This document shows, one piece after another, positions 10,274 to 21,115 of a stretch of 64,000 nt of DNA. The notes under the pieces are model-generated. The model saw only the letters and a program-made list of their open reading frames with translations. It was not told the origin of the DNA and ran no database searches. The stretch is from Purpureocillium takamizusanense. Lineage: Eukaryota > Ascomycota > Sordariomycetes > Hypocreales > Ophiocordycipitaceae. A program made the translations under genes and the position numbers. The DNA lies in contig NC_063080.1 of the NCBI RefSeq assembly GCF_022605165.1, forward strand, positions 124,001 to 188,000, in the 5' to 3' direction. How positions within the stretch are numbered: position 1 is the first letter of the stretch; every line of letters starts with the position of its first letter.

Positions 10274-12976
10274 TCAGTCTGTATCTGAGTCAGGCGGCGA
10301 CGGGTTCTCTCTGTAGCCTGTCCATGAAACGCCGCCCGTCAAAGTAGGCGGGGATAGACCCCCGTCCTCATTGGGATCCGGCACACCATTTACTGAGTGG
10401 ACTCCCTCAGCTCCCAAGCCTTCTACCATTCTGGGGCGCTCCTCGAGTGCTTTAGGTGCGTCAGGTCTTTCATTCGGCCGGGAGGAGGTCGTAGGCTGTA
10501 TAGTGGCTCCAGCAGGCCTTGACGCGGGTTCATGAGCCGGCTGAGCCGGCCGTGGGCCACGCCGAACTGTTCTTGTGAGATCTCTACCGGATGGCTGCTC
10601 ACCGCCAGGGCTGCGACTGCGATCGATTGCTCTAGCCCCGTTCTCGGTCCTGCCTCTATCACGATCCTGGCTGCCAGTTCGAACGCGATCGCGTCCTCGC
10701 TCCCTGTCTCGGACGAAACGTGTATTCCCGCCGTCGAGGCGCAGGTCCGAACGCGCTCCATCTGTGAGCTCTCGTGAGGAACTGCCCGCAGCTCCGGTGT
10801 CTTGTGCAGTCCCGTCGCCCTCCTGTTGCGAGCGGTGTCCATTGGGTGTTTTCACCCGATTTGGGTTTCGCTTAGGTGTTTGCGGTTGTGATGCGTCCGG
10901 TTGACTAGACCTCTGCGCCTGGTCTGATTCCGTTCCTCTTTCCGGTGCCGGCTTCCAATTTATTGGGGCTTTTTGCTGCCTTATGAATGTGTGGATCGCA
11001 TGCTCGGAACTGTCGAATGCGGTTGAGAATCCTGGCGCCGAGAGTTCCTCATGTACGTCCGGTACGTCGAAATCCAACATGGCAACTTCCTGGTCGATAG
11101 CAAAGGTGTCTGTTGTCCTGGTTTCGTAGTGGATCTGATTCACAGGTGTCGCGCCCCGTGTAGCCGGATCTTGACCGCCATGACTGGCATGGCCGTGAGC
11201 CGTTGAGTTTTCTGCCCCCTGCTCTCTAGCTCTTAGACATCTATCCACTTCCAGCCAGTTATTTGCTTTGTCCTTGGCGGTGTCCGGTTTTCGACGGCGA
11301 CGACCAGCAGTCTCATCACCATGCAGGCGTTTCTGCATACGCTCAGGCTGAAATGACACACTGTTCTTGCGTTTCCCTCCAGTCACAGACGTAGTAGAGG
11401 GCAGTACGTTGATGGCAACACCCTCATCAGGCCAGCCACCAAAGAAAGCTTTCAGTATATCACACTGAAAGTAGAGCACCGGCAGATTCTCAGGTTGTGA
11501 GGTCGATTGCTCCAACCGCAACATTCCAGGCAAGAACGACGTACTCCAGAGCTCGCGAAAGGCGGAATACGAAGGCTTTCCGCCTCGCCAAAAGCATGGC
11601 TTCTCTGTCTCCGGGAGCTCCCATCGAGGGTCGGCGCCGTCCATGGCGCACAATTCTTCAATCTTTTGATTCGAAAAGCCAACTTGTTTTGCAATGCGGC
11701 AGAGAAGCACCAAATAATCTTTCTTTACTTCGGCGACAATGGAAGCTCCTCCAGAATCCTGCAACGGTGCCTCCTGTGACAGATATGGAAAGTATCGCAG
11801 CGCAGCGATAAAAAGCTGCATGTAGGCTGTCTCGGCTGTTGTTGGATCTGCAAGGCCTCTAAAGTCCGCATGGTCGGTTTGAATCTGCGTGTTGCTCGTC
11901 CAGTCTGCTTTGAGGCTCTCGAAAAGACTGACTCTGTTGCCGGTAGTCGTACTGACTCTCTTGGCCTTGGACTGAATATGCTTCTCGAGTATCTTCGCAC
12001 CAATTGTTATGTACCTCATATTGTCATGAAAGGTATCAATGCTCGGTATCATGACTGAGATTGCCAGGATGTTCTGTTTGAGCCGGTCCCGGTGAGACTC
12101 AGCCGATATCCTCGGAAACAGGGGGTTTGTCTGGTCAGCAAAATCGTCCTCAATCTGTCGTCTGTCTTTCTGACACAATGATGGAATACGGCGATGGAGA
12201 CGCTGCACACTCGGGTAATCAATCAGGTGCCGTTGGTTCCCAAGACCATCACACATAGCCTCCCAGTGTCGGTGCATGTGCTGCCAATAATTGATTATAA
12301 GGTCATCACAATGTGCCGCGAGATGCTTGGCCCAGTTGCCTATTTCCAATCCAGCCCATAGGCCAGAGAATGGAAGCATATGGTCCATCGCGTCCATTAT
12401 AGGCTTTCGTCGCATGATAAGCTGCAAGATTTTCTTCTTGCAGGGAGAAAGTTTGTCCAACCAGGCATCTGCAACAGGGTATCTGCCTTCCGCCATGTAG
12501 TAGCGGACGTTGCGAAAGACGTCTCCGTCAGAGACAGAACGAGGCTGTGCTGTTGCTTGTAAGTGAAAGAACCGTAGAATTGGTATGCATGACTTACGTG
12601 GGATGCAATGCAGCCGGACCTTGCATCTGTGCGTACTCCCAAGGGCATTGCCGGCGGAATGCAAGGCGCTCGCGTTGACATGACAATAAACGGCCACTGA
12701 GGGAACGTAGGGTGCTTCATCAGACTTAAGTAGTCGATCAGATGACCACTGCAACGCTGCTAGTACTGCGTCCCTAGCCTTGGAGGTGATTCTGACGTCA
12801 AGAATGCAGTCGCCAGCTACGAGCTGCGCAAGATCCGCGGCAGGCGAGGTGCCATATGGCAGGAATTCCTCAGCGACGAGTTGCGAAAGCTCAACGCTCA
12901 CAACGCCCTCTTGAAACAAAGGATCCATATTGGAAGAAGCAATGAGTTCTAACGCTGCTACTGATGAATTGTGCAT
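10274..12976 (-). CDS. DUF3723 family protein (recurrent Starship cargo)
   Basis: Probable exons complement(10274..12549, 12598..12976) give about 884 residues. The 48-nt intron has a GTAAGT donor, and its length is a multiple of three, so the frame also reads through it. Residues ~60-520 form the conserved part, with segments such as FHDNMRYITIGAKILEKHI, SLFESLKADW and CFWRGGKPSYSAFRELW that I recognise as DUF3723. The last ~330 residues are low complexity, rich in Arg, Asp, Ser, Gly and Pro, with a run of RDRERGRDR type. DUF3723 has no assigned biochemical role but is one of the families repeatedly found in Starship elements. The start chosen is the first ATG of the frame. Confidence 0.8.
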   Translation of the reverse strand: MHNSSVAALELIASSNMDPLFQEGVVSVELSQLVAEEFLPYGTSPAADLAQLVAGDCILDVRITSKARDAVLAALQWSSDRLLKSDEAPYVPSVAVYCHVNASALHSAGNALGSTHRCKVRLHCIPRKSCIPILRFFHLQATAQPRSVSDGDVFRNVRYYMAEGRYPVADAWLDKLSPCKKKILQLIMRRKPIMDAMDHMLPFSGLWAGLEIGNWAKHLAAHCDDLIINYWQHMHRHWEAMCDGLGNQRHLIDYPSVQRLHRRIPSLCQKDRRQIEDDFADQTNPLFPRISAESHRDRLKQNILAISVMIPSIDTFHDNMRYITIGAKILEKHIQSKAKRVSTTTGNRVSLFESLKADWTSNTQIQTDHADFRGLADPTTAETAYMQLFIAALRYFPYLSQEAPLQDSGGASIVAEVKKDYLVLLCRIAKQVGFSNQKIEELCAMDGADPRWELPETEKPCFWRGGKPSYSAFRELWSTSFLPGMLRLEQSTSQPENLPVLYFQCDILKAFFGGWPDEGVAINVLPSTTSVTGGKRKNSVSFQPERMQKRLHGDETAGRRRRKPDTAKDKANNWLEVDRCLRAREQGAENSTAHGHASHGGQDPATRGATPVNQIHYETRTTDTFAIDQEVAMLDFDVPDVHEELSAPGFSTAFDSSEHAIHTFIRQQKAPINWKPAPERGTESDQAQRSSQPDASQPQTPKRNPNRVKTPNGHRSQQEGDGTAQDTGAAGSSSRELTDGARSDLRLDGGNTRFVRDRERGRDRVRTGSQDRDRGRTENGARAIDRSRSPGGEQPSGRDLTRTVRRGPRPAQPAHEPASRPAGATIQPTTSSRPNERPDAPKALEERPRMVEGLGAEGVHSVNGVPDPNEDGGLSPPTLTGGVSWTGYRENPSPPDSDTD

Positions 12977-13161
12977 GCTGCGCAGCTCCACCCTTTATCA
13001 CTAATTGGCGCACGTTAACTTAAGCAACCTCTCCGTATTAGTGCAACATTGTGGTGCCATTAAAATTAGACGAGCAAACCCCCGGTAAAAGAGCACTATA
13101 CAGCGTTAAGGGCCCCCAGGTCACCGGCTCCAACCACCACCTCGCGGGATAGCAACGCAAA

Positions 13162-15603
13162 ATGACTCTCCTGCAACTGAAGACCAATGCACCCGGATTG
13201 CCGGGCCCATATCTCCAAGAGAATTTGGGCCCCTATCGCATAATGGACGAGGTGGAATTGGACGAATGCACCGTGGTACTCGCAATTGGCGGCAGGGCGA
13301 AAAGACGACTGGTCCCCTTAGGCACGACCCCACTGGGGGCCTACGCTGTGTCGCTACAGAAGCTAGCTGGTGGCATTTTAGTGCTCGACTGCGAATTGCA
13401 CCTCCAGCCAGAGGCGAAGATTCCTCGCATCATCGGCGGCCCGCGGCCGGGACACTATACGTACCATTTGATGCGACCACCGCGAAAGCCGTCTCAATTT
13501 GCCTTTGGCCTATATTGCGATGTCCTCGCCATGTTCAGCGATCTTGTGATCATTTTCGTCGAAGATTTCGGAGGGGCTGAGCAAGTTCTTCGGTTCATAT
13601 GCTTCTGGATGCGATGCGCCAAAGCGAAGAATTTCCCTTTTCAATCTCGCGTGCTCTGCGTTTCAACGGCTCCAGCGGCGACACATCTGGACGAGTTCAA
13701 CATAATGGCGGCTATGTCAATGGAACTGCGCAAGGACGAGCCGGCAGTTTCTTACTCGGCAGCGGACATCAAGAGCATCATGCGAAGGTGCTTTGCTCTC
13801 ATACGAGTTATTGATCCACTCGACTTGTCCAAGGGTTTTTGGCAGAACCCTATATCTGCTAGTACAGTCGAGGCGGGGTCGCAACGCACACCATTGCCCC
13901 GCAGCACAGCGGTCATCCGCGCTGCGATCGCCAGTTACGCCGAGCGGCCACTCGCCGCATTCAACGCATTCTTGGCTTGCCGGACATCCAGACCGCTTCC
14001 ACGACGTTTCGAAGAGAATCTTATCGAGTTCATAGAGAAGAGCCGGAATGTAGTGCAAGATCATGCGTCCATCGTGGCATCTGCCCTCGTCATGGACGCA
14101 CATACCGATGGAGGGATGCAGAGTAAGCTCCGCAAGCTCGTCGCTGTAAGTACAGGCTAACGGGTGCAGGATTCCATCCAACCGTATTATTTGACTCACT
14201 TTACAGTGACAAGATCACGGCCTGCGAGATTCGGCTTGGAATGGAGGGCCTGACCCACGGCATCAAGCAAATGTTCACCAATATCGCGTCTAGTATGCAG
14301 TCACGGCAAATCGACATGCAATTACAGCATCTCGCACGGCTTCAAGGCAACAGAGAAATTGAGTCCGTCACAACTTTGCGGGCTTGCTCAATCTGTCTCT
14401 TCCATACCGCCATATTCACACTAGACTGCTTTCACCGAGTCTGCAACACTTGTGTGAAGCGCTGTGCAGTTGAACGCCAACCACATCGGCATCACCTTCT
14501 TTGTTGCCCCCTGTGTCAAAAAGAGAACCGGAGCATCTTCAAAGCGATTCCTCCAACGGCAGAAAATTGTCAACTGGTACTTGGCGGAGTGGATCCGAAA
14601 CAAACCATTTACGCCCTAAAACGGCTACATCGGGCGGTTGGGCTCGGCATGATACCAATATCTGAGTATTTTGGCTCAGTGGTGGCACATGACAGCGGTA
14701 CAAGGCCTCGTTCCCCGCTCCATTTATACTTGCTGAGAGCCCGCAGGAATATTCTTTGCTTTTTCGCTATTTATCGAAGACTGGACTCTTCTGGATTGCG
14801 AATACCACGTGATGAGGTTGAAAGACCAAAGATTGGCCAAGAAAAGCATCAGTTTCGGGCCGAATCTTACGTGGGATCTATCTGATGTGCTACGATTCAA
14901 CAAAGGTAGCGTGTTTGTGAACATTGGTGGTGTTTACATCTCCAACGACGACACAAATAAGGACATGGAGTAAGTGAGCCTTCGGCCGTCGACATGTTAG
15001 ACACGATCTGACTGCTTTAGACTAGAGTCCACGAGCCGGCCAGGCACTGTTGTACGTGCTGAAAACTTATGCAATCCTCAAAGTATCCAAGCCACAGCAT
15101 CCAAGTTGATATCCTCCTTATTTTACATCGAGCTCGTAACTTTGCCTCAATTCTACACCTCTCCACAAAAATGTACTCTGCAGGTACTATGCAGACTGCA
15201 ACCCGGCGAGGCACTTTGTCAACTCTTGAGAAAACTCTTACGGGAAAAGGCGCTTTTGATGTATCAAGGCGACGACGCTCATCCGAACAAGGAAAAATTC
15301 TGCACGGAGGATGTTTTGCGCCGCTGCTCCTCAGGCCAGCCCTTTTCACGATCAGTTGTGGTCCACGCATTGTCACTAAATACACGAATTGCGGTCAGCC
15401 TCAACTACGCCGACGGGCGCACTGTAAGCCTCAGTAAGTGCCCTTATCGACTCAAAGACCTAGTTGCCGACCAGGGGCTCGGTTCGTCTTTCTTTGAGAA
15501 TGTTGCTTCGTCAAGCACATCGATGCCAGCAGAAGAACTTCGGGGGTTGCAGGTCACAAAACGTCTTGATGAGCTGATTCAAACAATTAAACTCCTGATA
15601 TGA
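13162..15603 (+). CDS. RING-patatin-like protein (Starship PLP), probably inactive
   Basis: Four exons, join(13162..14145, 14214..14697, 14747..14969, 15021..15603), give about 757 residues. Residues 1-330 are the N-terminal region seen in fungal RING-patatin proteins. A C-C/C-H/C-C/C-C RING-like finger spans ~386-431. A short patatin-like segment follows. Its oxyanion motif is LGGVDP (451-456) instead of GGGxRG, and the nucleophile elbow is AHDSGG (486-491), where active members have GTSSGG, so the catalytic Ser is Asp488. The C-terminal ~200 residues have no known domain. The second and third introns (49 and 51 nt) have good signals. For the first, the CAG at 14206 would give an immediate stop while the CAAG at 14213 keeps the frame, so the latter is used. 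PLP is a recurrent Starship cargo family. Confidence 0.65.
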
Positions 15604-15667
15604 TACAAATTCGAACATCTATGTTACAGTTCCAGATTTGATTTCAATGTTCCACACTGCCGCCTTA

Positions 15668-16351
15668 TCACAAGTACCGGTCAAGGAGCGATAACATGGC
15701 CTGTTTCTTCCTTACGGATACCGGCGTGGGGTGATGTATTGTTGCAGCATCACACGCCTTGGTAGGGGCGTTGTCATTCCCTTCAGACTGATCCGGTGCT
15801 CGTTCATCTGTGAGAATATCCCCGGGGGAAATGGTCTCTATGGCAAACCCAAACGATATGCCCGCCTCAACGCCTTCAACCTCCGTATCATGCCACAAGT
15901 CAGGCGTCGGCAGGAACATTGATGGAGTGAGGGGAAATTCTAGCAATCCTTCAATGGATTCTATAGTTGATGTGTCGGACACCAGACTAGGTGTATCAGA
16001 GTCGAAAGGAGAGTCGAACACTGCTGATGTGTCCTCTTTTGTCGGCATTGGTGACGGGCCCGAATTGGTCGACCCAGAGGATGGTCGCAACGTGTTGAAG
16101 AATTGATGCCTCCCGCTCTTGAACTGGTCTGGACCCATGAGGGCATCCTCCACTGACAACTGGAACAGTTCTTGCATCAGGCCAGGGCGAGATTGAAAAC
16201 CGCCTAGGAAGCCATCAGGGCGGCGAGTAACAACGACAACGTCGACATTGTAGGTTTCAGCCAGGGTGTTGCCCTTCTTGCAGAGGCCCCATTGGCAATT
16301 GGCTGTACCAGCCTTGACGTCTCGGTTCTTTTTAGATCGTTGCCGAGGCAT
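15668..16351 (-). CDS. MADS-like protein with long acidic tail
   Basis: About 227 residues from the ATG at 16351. The open frame extends to another ATG at 16459, which would add 36 residues. Residues ~1-45 carry a basic start (MPRQRSKKNRD) and a KKGNTLAETYNVDVVVVTRR segment that lines up with KKAHELHDDCEVDVFVCVRS of the MADS-like protein at 8.65-9.01 kb. The remaining ~180 residues are Ser/Pro/Asp-rich, as in a transcriptional activation region. A DNA-binding role is inferred. It is divergently placed from the ferric reductase gene, whose ATG lies about 570 nt away, so the two may share a control region. Confidence 0.5.
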   Translation of the reverse strand: MPRQRSKKNRDVKAGTANCQWGLCKKGNTLAETYNVDVVVVTRRPDGFLGGFQSRPGLMQELFQLSVEDALMGPDQFKSGRHQFFNTLRPSSGSTNSGPSPMPTKEDTSAVFDSPFDSDTPSLVSDTSTIESIEGLLEFPLTPSMFLPTPDLWHDTEVEGVEAGISFGFAIETISPGDILTDERAPDQSEGNDNAPTKACDAATIHHPTPVSVRKKQAMLSLLDRYL

Positions 16352-16459
16352 TGTTCCCAAAACGCAGCCAGAAAGATGTTGCAAATTGTAGGGGTCAACT
16401 AGCTGTACAAGTGAATCATGTGTCGAACACCTTTTCTTGAGTGTCGGACAGTACGGCAT

Positions 16460-16919
16460 TTATGGATGCTCATTGTTTGACGAGCCGAGGACGAGAAGCC
16501 TAAGCGCGCGGATAGACCTCCGGCGAGCTATTGGTGTCGGAGGCTGCACTTGGCGCCGGGCCGCGATTCTGGTTGTCCAGGCCGGCTGTGGTGGAGACCT
16601 CCGGCGAGCCGTCGTCGGTGTCGGGTTGGTGTTCTTGGCGCCGGACGGCAAATGTGGGTCTTCAAGCCGTGCTCTGGTCGCATGCGGTGTCCGGCGTTGG
16701 CTCCGTGATAAACCTGACGAACTATTAATAGCCCACGGAACGGCGCTTGCACGGAGGTGGCACAATCGGAGCCAACACATTTGGGGCTTACTTAAGAGCC
16801 TTAAGTTCAAAATTAGTGCGCGCGATATCCCCGTCGAGAACGAGCCATATCTCCCAGTTTCCGCCAGGTCCAGTGAGCCGTGACAGCTGTTCGCTGGCTG
16901 AATACACACCACAACAATC
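16460..16919. other. intergenic region between divergent genes
   Basis: It separates the MADS-like gene from the ferric reductase gene. A GC-rich word, GACCTCCGGCGAGC, occurs twice, near 16514-16527 and 16593-16606, with similar sequence (TGGTGTCGG, TGTCGGGTTGGTG) after each copy, suggesting a small internal duplication. No clear TATA box is seen. Confidence 0.35.
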
Positions 16920-18919
16920 ATGGACTTCGACGTGAGCTTCTTGTATCTCATTTCCTTCTTTGGGATTACCGGCTTGGCTCTGATCTGCTGGACGGCCAAG
17001 CTGCTGATTCGCAACCCAGCAATCTACTACGCCAAGTACATTCGGTACCCTCTCCTGGTCGATCTGACATGTCTCCAGGCAACCAGACTCCATGCAGCTC
17101 TTTTTGCAGCTTTCCTTACCATCAACATAAGTGCAATATTTATTCCATCGTTCTTCCCTGGGTGGAGGCAGATCCAGAAAAGAGCTGCTTTGATGGCTGT
17201 TGTGAACATGGCACCGTTATGCATGGGCGGCCGCGCGCCAATAATTGATGCACTGAACATCCCGCGCAACTGGTATCATATGCTACACACCTGGGTTGGC
17301 GCTGTAGCTGTGTTGGAAGCCGTGTCACATTCGATCATCGCTTTGAGTCTCCATCCAAAGCCTGGCATCCTACTACAAAGTGGCTGGATAGTAGGTTCAT
17401 TTTTCCAGCGATTTTCCTAATTGACTTTCTCTTTATTAACTGATTCGAACAGTCCTTCGGCCTCCTTCTTGGCGTACCTGTTATGGCGTCGCCACCAGTC
17501 AAACGAGCGCTCGGGAAGTGGTTTCTGTGGACCCATAGAGCTATCTCGTTGGGCGCGATATCACTGTTATTGCGCCATGTTCTTACTGCAACATCTCAGC
17601 GGGCTAGGATCCTCATCGTGAGCTCCTGCGGCTTCTGGGTGGCCACAACTGCTTTCCGGATTTTGAAACTCCTGTATTATCGCCGCATCGGTGATGTCAT
17701 TGAGGTTCTAGGTACAGCCGATACCGTGCAGCTAGAGGTCAGGCTGAGGCAACCCGTCCGCCTTCACGCAGGAGCTTATTTTTATGTCTTCTTCCCTTTC
17801 ACCTGGTATCCACTCCGGAGTACCCTCAGATACAACGTCCTACATAGCGTCACCGCCATCGCCTTCTGGCACGGAGCCTACGATGAGTCCCGGCGTGTCA
17901 CAAGTCTGCGATTCCTTTTGTCTCGGCATGGCAGCCACGGGGCGGCAATATCGAGGTTGAGAGAGGGACAATCCATACTTCTTGACGGTCCATATGGGCA
18001 AAATTTGAAACTTGAGGACATCCAAAACGTCATTTTGTCTGCTAAAGGCATGGGGATTGTCGGAATTCTTCCTTTGGCTCTGGACCTTGCCTTACGGCGC
18101 AAGCACGACGATGGAATTCGCGGCAGGGTGCAACAGATTAGCGCTGAGGACATGCAACTACACGGACGGCTTCAAGCGACGACTGGTGAGGAGAGAGAAT
18201 TGTTAAGCCACCAGAGACAAGCGCTAGCTGAAGAGCGCACAAGGCTTTCCAAGGAGTATCTTCATCGGGATTCGGTGAAGAAGGTAATTATTTTCTGGTC
18301 TCTCGAGTCGAACTCCCAAATGGAATGGGTGCAAAAGCAGCTGGAGACTCTTCAAAAGCTTGACCCCGGCAACGTAGGTCCAACTTTGCGATCTGCTCTG
18401 GACAGCAGCTAAACTGCCCCTAGAAGCTGTTGATAGTGTGGTGCGGCTATCCTCGGGTGAGAGAAGGCTTTTCGCCGTTCGAGCATTCCAGATTCTGGAT
18501 GTGCTTGGATCCCGGAGCAATTGCCAACTTCGATAACTTGATCGTTACGAAGATCAAAGAGGAGCGTGCTCGTCTACCTGGCAGTACGGGAGTCGTCGGT
18601 ATGTGTTCATCTACGTTTCCAGGTCAAAGCTCACATTTCAGTCTCTGGAAACGCGTCCTTTTGCAGCATGATTCGCAAGGGAACGATTGACAGCATAGGA
18701 AACAGTGCAATTTCGTTCATGGAAACTGAGTATCACCCACGTAGGATGGCAAATCATGATATTTTGGTCAAAGATGCACCGTTGCAATCGGGGCAGCGCG
18801 AAGGAAATCTGAAGTTGAAGCGAAGAGGGCAGGCGACGGATACGGAATTACATGACATTGCTCTTGGTGGTCCGAGAGCATCAACTTCGAGTGCTAGTAT
18901 TTATTCTGAGCGTGTTTAG
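16920..18919 (+). CDS. ferric reductase-like transmembrane protein (Starship FRE)
   Basis: Four exons, join(16920..17390, 17453..18373, 18424..18598, 18642..18919), give 614 residues in one continuous frame. Several hydrophobic segments form the ferric-reductase membrane domain. His123/His137 and His185/His199, each pair 14 residues apart, are the expected bis-heme ligands. An FAD-binding region follows near HAGAYFYVFFP (~260-270), then a nucleotide-binding-like AKGMGIVGILP segment (~345-355) and a C-terminal FRE tail ending in a Lys/Arg-rich stretch. Family members reduce Fe3+ or Cu2+ outside the cell using cytosolic NADPH. The FAD motif is degenerate: the usual HPF-type R..Y.....P pattern is not clear, so activity is uncertain. 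FRE is a recurrent Starship cargo family. Confidence 0.75.
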
Positions 18920-19255
18920 GAATAAAATGCAATCTATTCAAACAAGTCAAACCGTGCTACGGTGTCCCAGCTTTCCGAATGTGCAATTTCAATGTAGGAT
19001 AGCCTTGTTGCAACTGTCGGGCCATCTGCAGGAGCCTCTTATTATGGGGTCGCGTTAAAACTAAGGCCAACGATAGCGCCCGCTATCTTTAACGCTCCAG
19101 ATACAGCCTCGTCCACCCTAGCCTCCACACATTAACTTGAGCGTTGGCGAGGACTATATAACCTGCACCAAAGTTGCTTTAGCATGTCTTTTAATAGTTG
19201 CCAACTTCAATACCACCATCATCATCATTTTCACCAGTGATAACACATCTCCATC
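18920..19255 (+). promoter_or_regulatory. intergenic region with TATA box at 19155-19161
   Basis: TATATAA at 19155-19161 lies 95 nt before the ATG of the BRCT gene. The remainder is the 3' flank of the ferric reductase gene and shows no other feature. Confidence 0.5.
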
Positions 19256-20716
19256 ATGGATTTCGAATCCCCTCAAGGACAGTCTTTCGGCCTCGCCGGA
19301 ACTTTCTCCGTGAAACAAGACCGAATCGCCTCGCAGTTCAAGAAATTCGGAGTCAAAAGAGAAAAGGATGTGAAGAAATGTGACTTCATCATCGCAAACA
19401 CGGATGCCTTGAACAACAAATTTGTCAATGATGCAAAGGCTGCAAACCTCCCAGTCCTTAACGAAGGCTGGATAGAATCAGTTTTGGAAGGGCAGGCGTG
19501 GATTGTGCCCGATACAACGCATTTTCATTTTAAACCTGGATCTACTTCAGCGCCAGAAGCTAGCGCAGAAAGCAAGCCCGACCAAACCGAGACCGCTGTC
19601 GAAAATGCCGACGCACTTGAGCAACAGCGCCAGCAGGACCTGATGCAACAAGAAGAGCTGCGCAAAGAAAATGAGAAGCGCAAGCAAGATGAGGAGAAGC
19701 GCAAGCAAGACGAGAAGCGCAAGCAAGACGACGAGAAGCGCAAGCAAGACGAGAAGCGCAAGCAAGACGACGAGCAGCGCAAGCAAGACGACGAGAAGCG
19801 CAAGCAAGACGACGAGAAGCGCAAGCAAGACGAGAAGCGCAAGCAAGATGAGGAGAAGCGTCAGGAAAACGAAGAGGAGCAGGACGAGGAGCGAGACGAC
19901 CAGCGCCAGGAAGATAATGAAGATCATCAGCCAGACGAAGAAAGCCATCACACGGAAGACGAACGTGAGAGCCCCGACGAGGAGAGCCCCGAACCAGAGG
20001 GGGAGAAGAGCAAAGAAGACGGCAAGAGGCGTGGGCAACACGAAGAAAAGCGCAAACCAACATTGCAAGCCCCGCCCATCTTGAAACCTGCCTGGGGTGG
20101 CCGTACCGTTCAAGGAGCGCGAGCACATTGGTATAATAGCAGCCGCGCGCAGAACGAGCTTGTTGTTGCTGTTCATCCCGCGGACGAATGCAAGCCAGAA
20201 CATCAGCAGCGCAAGAACTACGTTCTGAATATCGACTTCGTTGTTCGACACTTCCTGTTTGTGTCCGATCCGCAGACTGTATTCCCCTCACACAAGAACC
20301 CATCAAAGACGAAACGAAATCTCCGCGCGTCCTGGCTGCTTCCACGGAAAGATTCAGGCGCACAGGGCCAAGCTTACATCGACAAGCGAGGCCATGTTTT
20401 GTCCGTTACTGGCGACGCCATCCTGCGGGGCCATAAAATGGATGATTTTGACTGGTGGGGTACCGCGACCGATGGCAGAGTGTGCTACAACGCAGGCATT
20501 TTGCCGGGTGAGACCGAGCCCCAGGTGTGGGCACGAACAACACAGAAGAAAATTTGGAAGCATATCGACCCTGAGATTGATGCCATCCGACAGGTATTTG
20601 GTCAACCCGCTCTTGCCGAGGAAAGTGTGCGGAGAAGGACTGGGGATGGCAAATCACGGATTTTGGAGAACCTGGCCGAGTGTGAAAGGTGGTTGAAGGA
20701 GGAGGAGGACGACTAA
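19256..20716 (+). CDS. BRCT-domain protein with KRKQDDE repeats
   Basis: A single exon of 486 residues. Residues ~1-90 look like a BRCT domain: a short first strand, then FKKFGVKREKDVKKCDFIIANTD and a VLNEGWIESVLEG segment containing the W-x-x-S helix typical of BRCT. Residues ~125-275 form a highly charged, probably coiled or extended linker with about nine 6-7 residue repeats of KRKQD(D/E)E type. The C-terminal ~180 residues contain a WGGRTVQGARAHWYNSS segment and a WGTATDGRVCYNAG segment and may form a second, unrecognised domain. BRCT modules bind phosphopeptides or DNA ends in repair factors. A nuclear role is likely but untested. Confidence 0.65.
   Translation: MDFESPQGQSFGLAGTFSVKQDRIASQFKKFGVKREKDVKKCDFIIANTDALNNKFVNDAKAANLPVLNEGWIESVLEGQAWIVPDTTHFHFKPGSTSAPEASAESKPDQTETAVENADALEQQRQQDLMQQEELRKENEKRKQDEEKRKQDEKRKQDDEKRKQDEKRKQDDEQRKQDDEKRKQDDEKRKQDEKRKQDEEKRQENEEEQDEERDDQRQEDNEDHQPDEESHHTEDERESPDEESPEPEGEKSKEDGKRRGQHEEKRKPTLQAPPILKPAWGGRTVQGARAHWYNSSRAQNELVVAVHPADECKPEHQQRKNYVLNIDFVVRHFLFVSDPQTVFPSHKNPSKTKRNLRASWLLPRKDSGAQGQAYIDKRGHVLSVTGDAILRGHKMDDFDWWGTATDGRVCYNAGILPGETEPQVWARTTQKKIWKHIDPEIDAIRQVFGQPALAEESVRRRTGDGKSRILENLAECERWLKEEEDD
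19676..19860 (+). repeat. 18/21-bp in-frame tandem repeat
   Basis: About nine tandem copies of AAGCGCAAGCAAGACGACGAG and its 18-bp shortened form lie inside the BRCT gene and encode KRKQDDE/KRKQDE. All lengths are multiples of three, so the copy number can change without breaking the frame. Confidence 0.85.
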
Positions 20717-21115
20717 TTGTTTACCTAGCTTTCATTCATTGACCTCTTTAATCACGATTGTTTTCAGCATGCCTGACCAAAGAGAAAACTCATCGTAGGG
20801 TGATTTAGATACTCATGTCCGTGAACTTGGCCTCCGCCTTGTGATACCGTGCCACACACCGGCAGTCATGCAATACTTTTTAGGACAGGTGCATCATGCA
20901 ACGCGGGGTCATATGCGGCTGATCGATAGACCCCTCAGCAATGTCTCGCTCAATCGATGCCGCGACTCGATGCGTTGGGCATCAAGGGGAGCACTGAGGC
21001 CTGATTGTTGTCGCGCAGTTCGCGTAAAAGCCAACCTCCTCGCCCAGTCATTCGGCCAGAAGCAACGCAGTCGCTCACGTTTCAGCTCAACTCTCTCTAC
21101 CGATATCCTTTAAGT

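Noticed and set aside
19525..20363. Long minus-strand frames opposite the BRCT gene
   Set aside because: They are low-complexity shadows of the KRKQDDE repeat (Leu/Cys/Ser runs).
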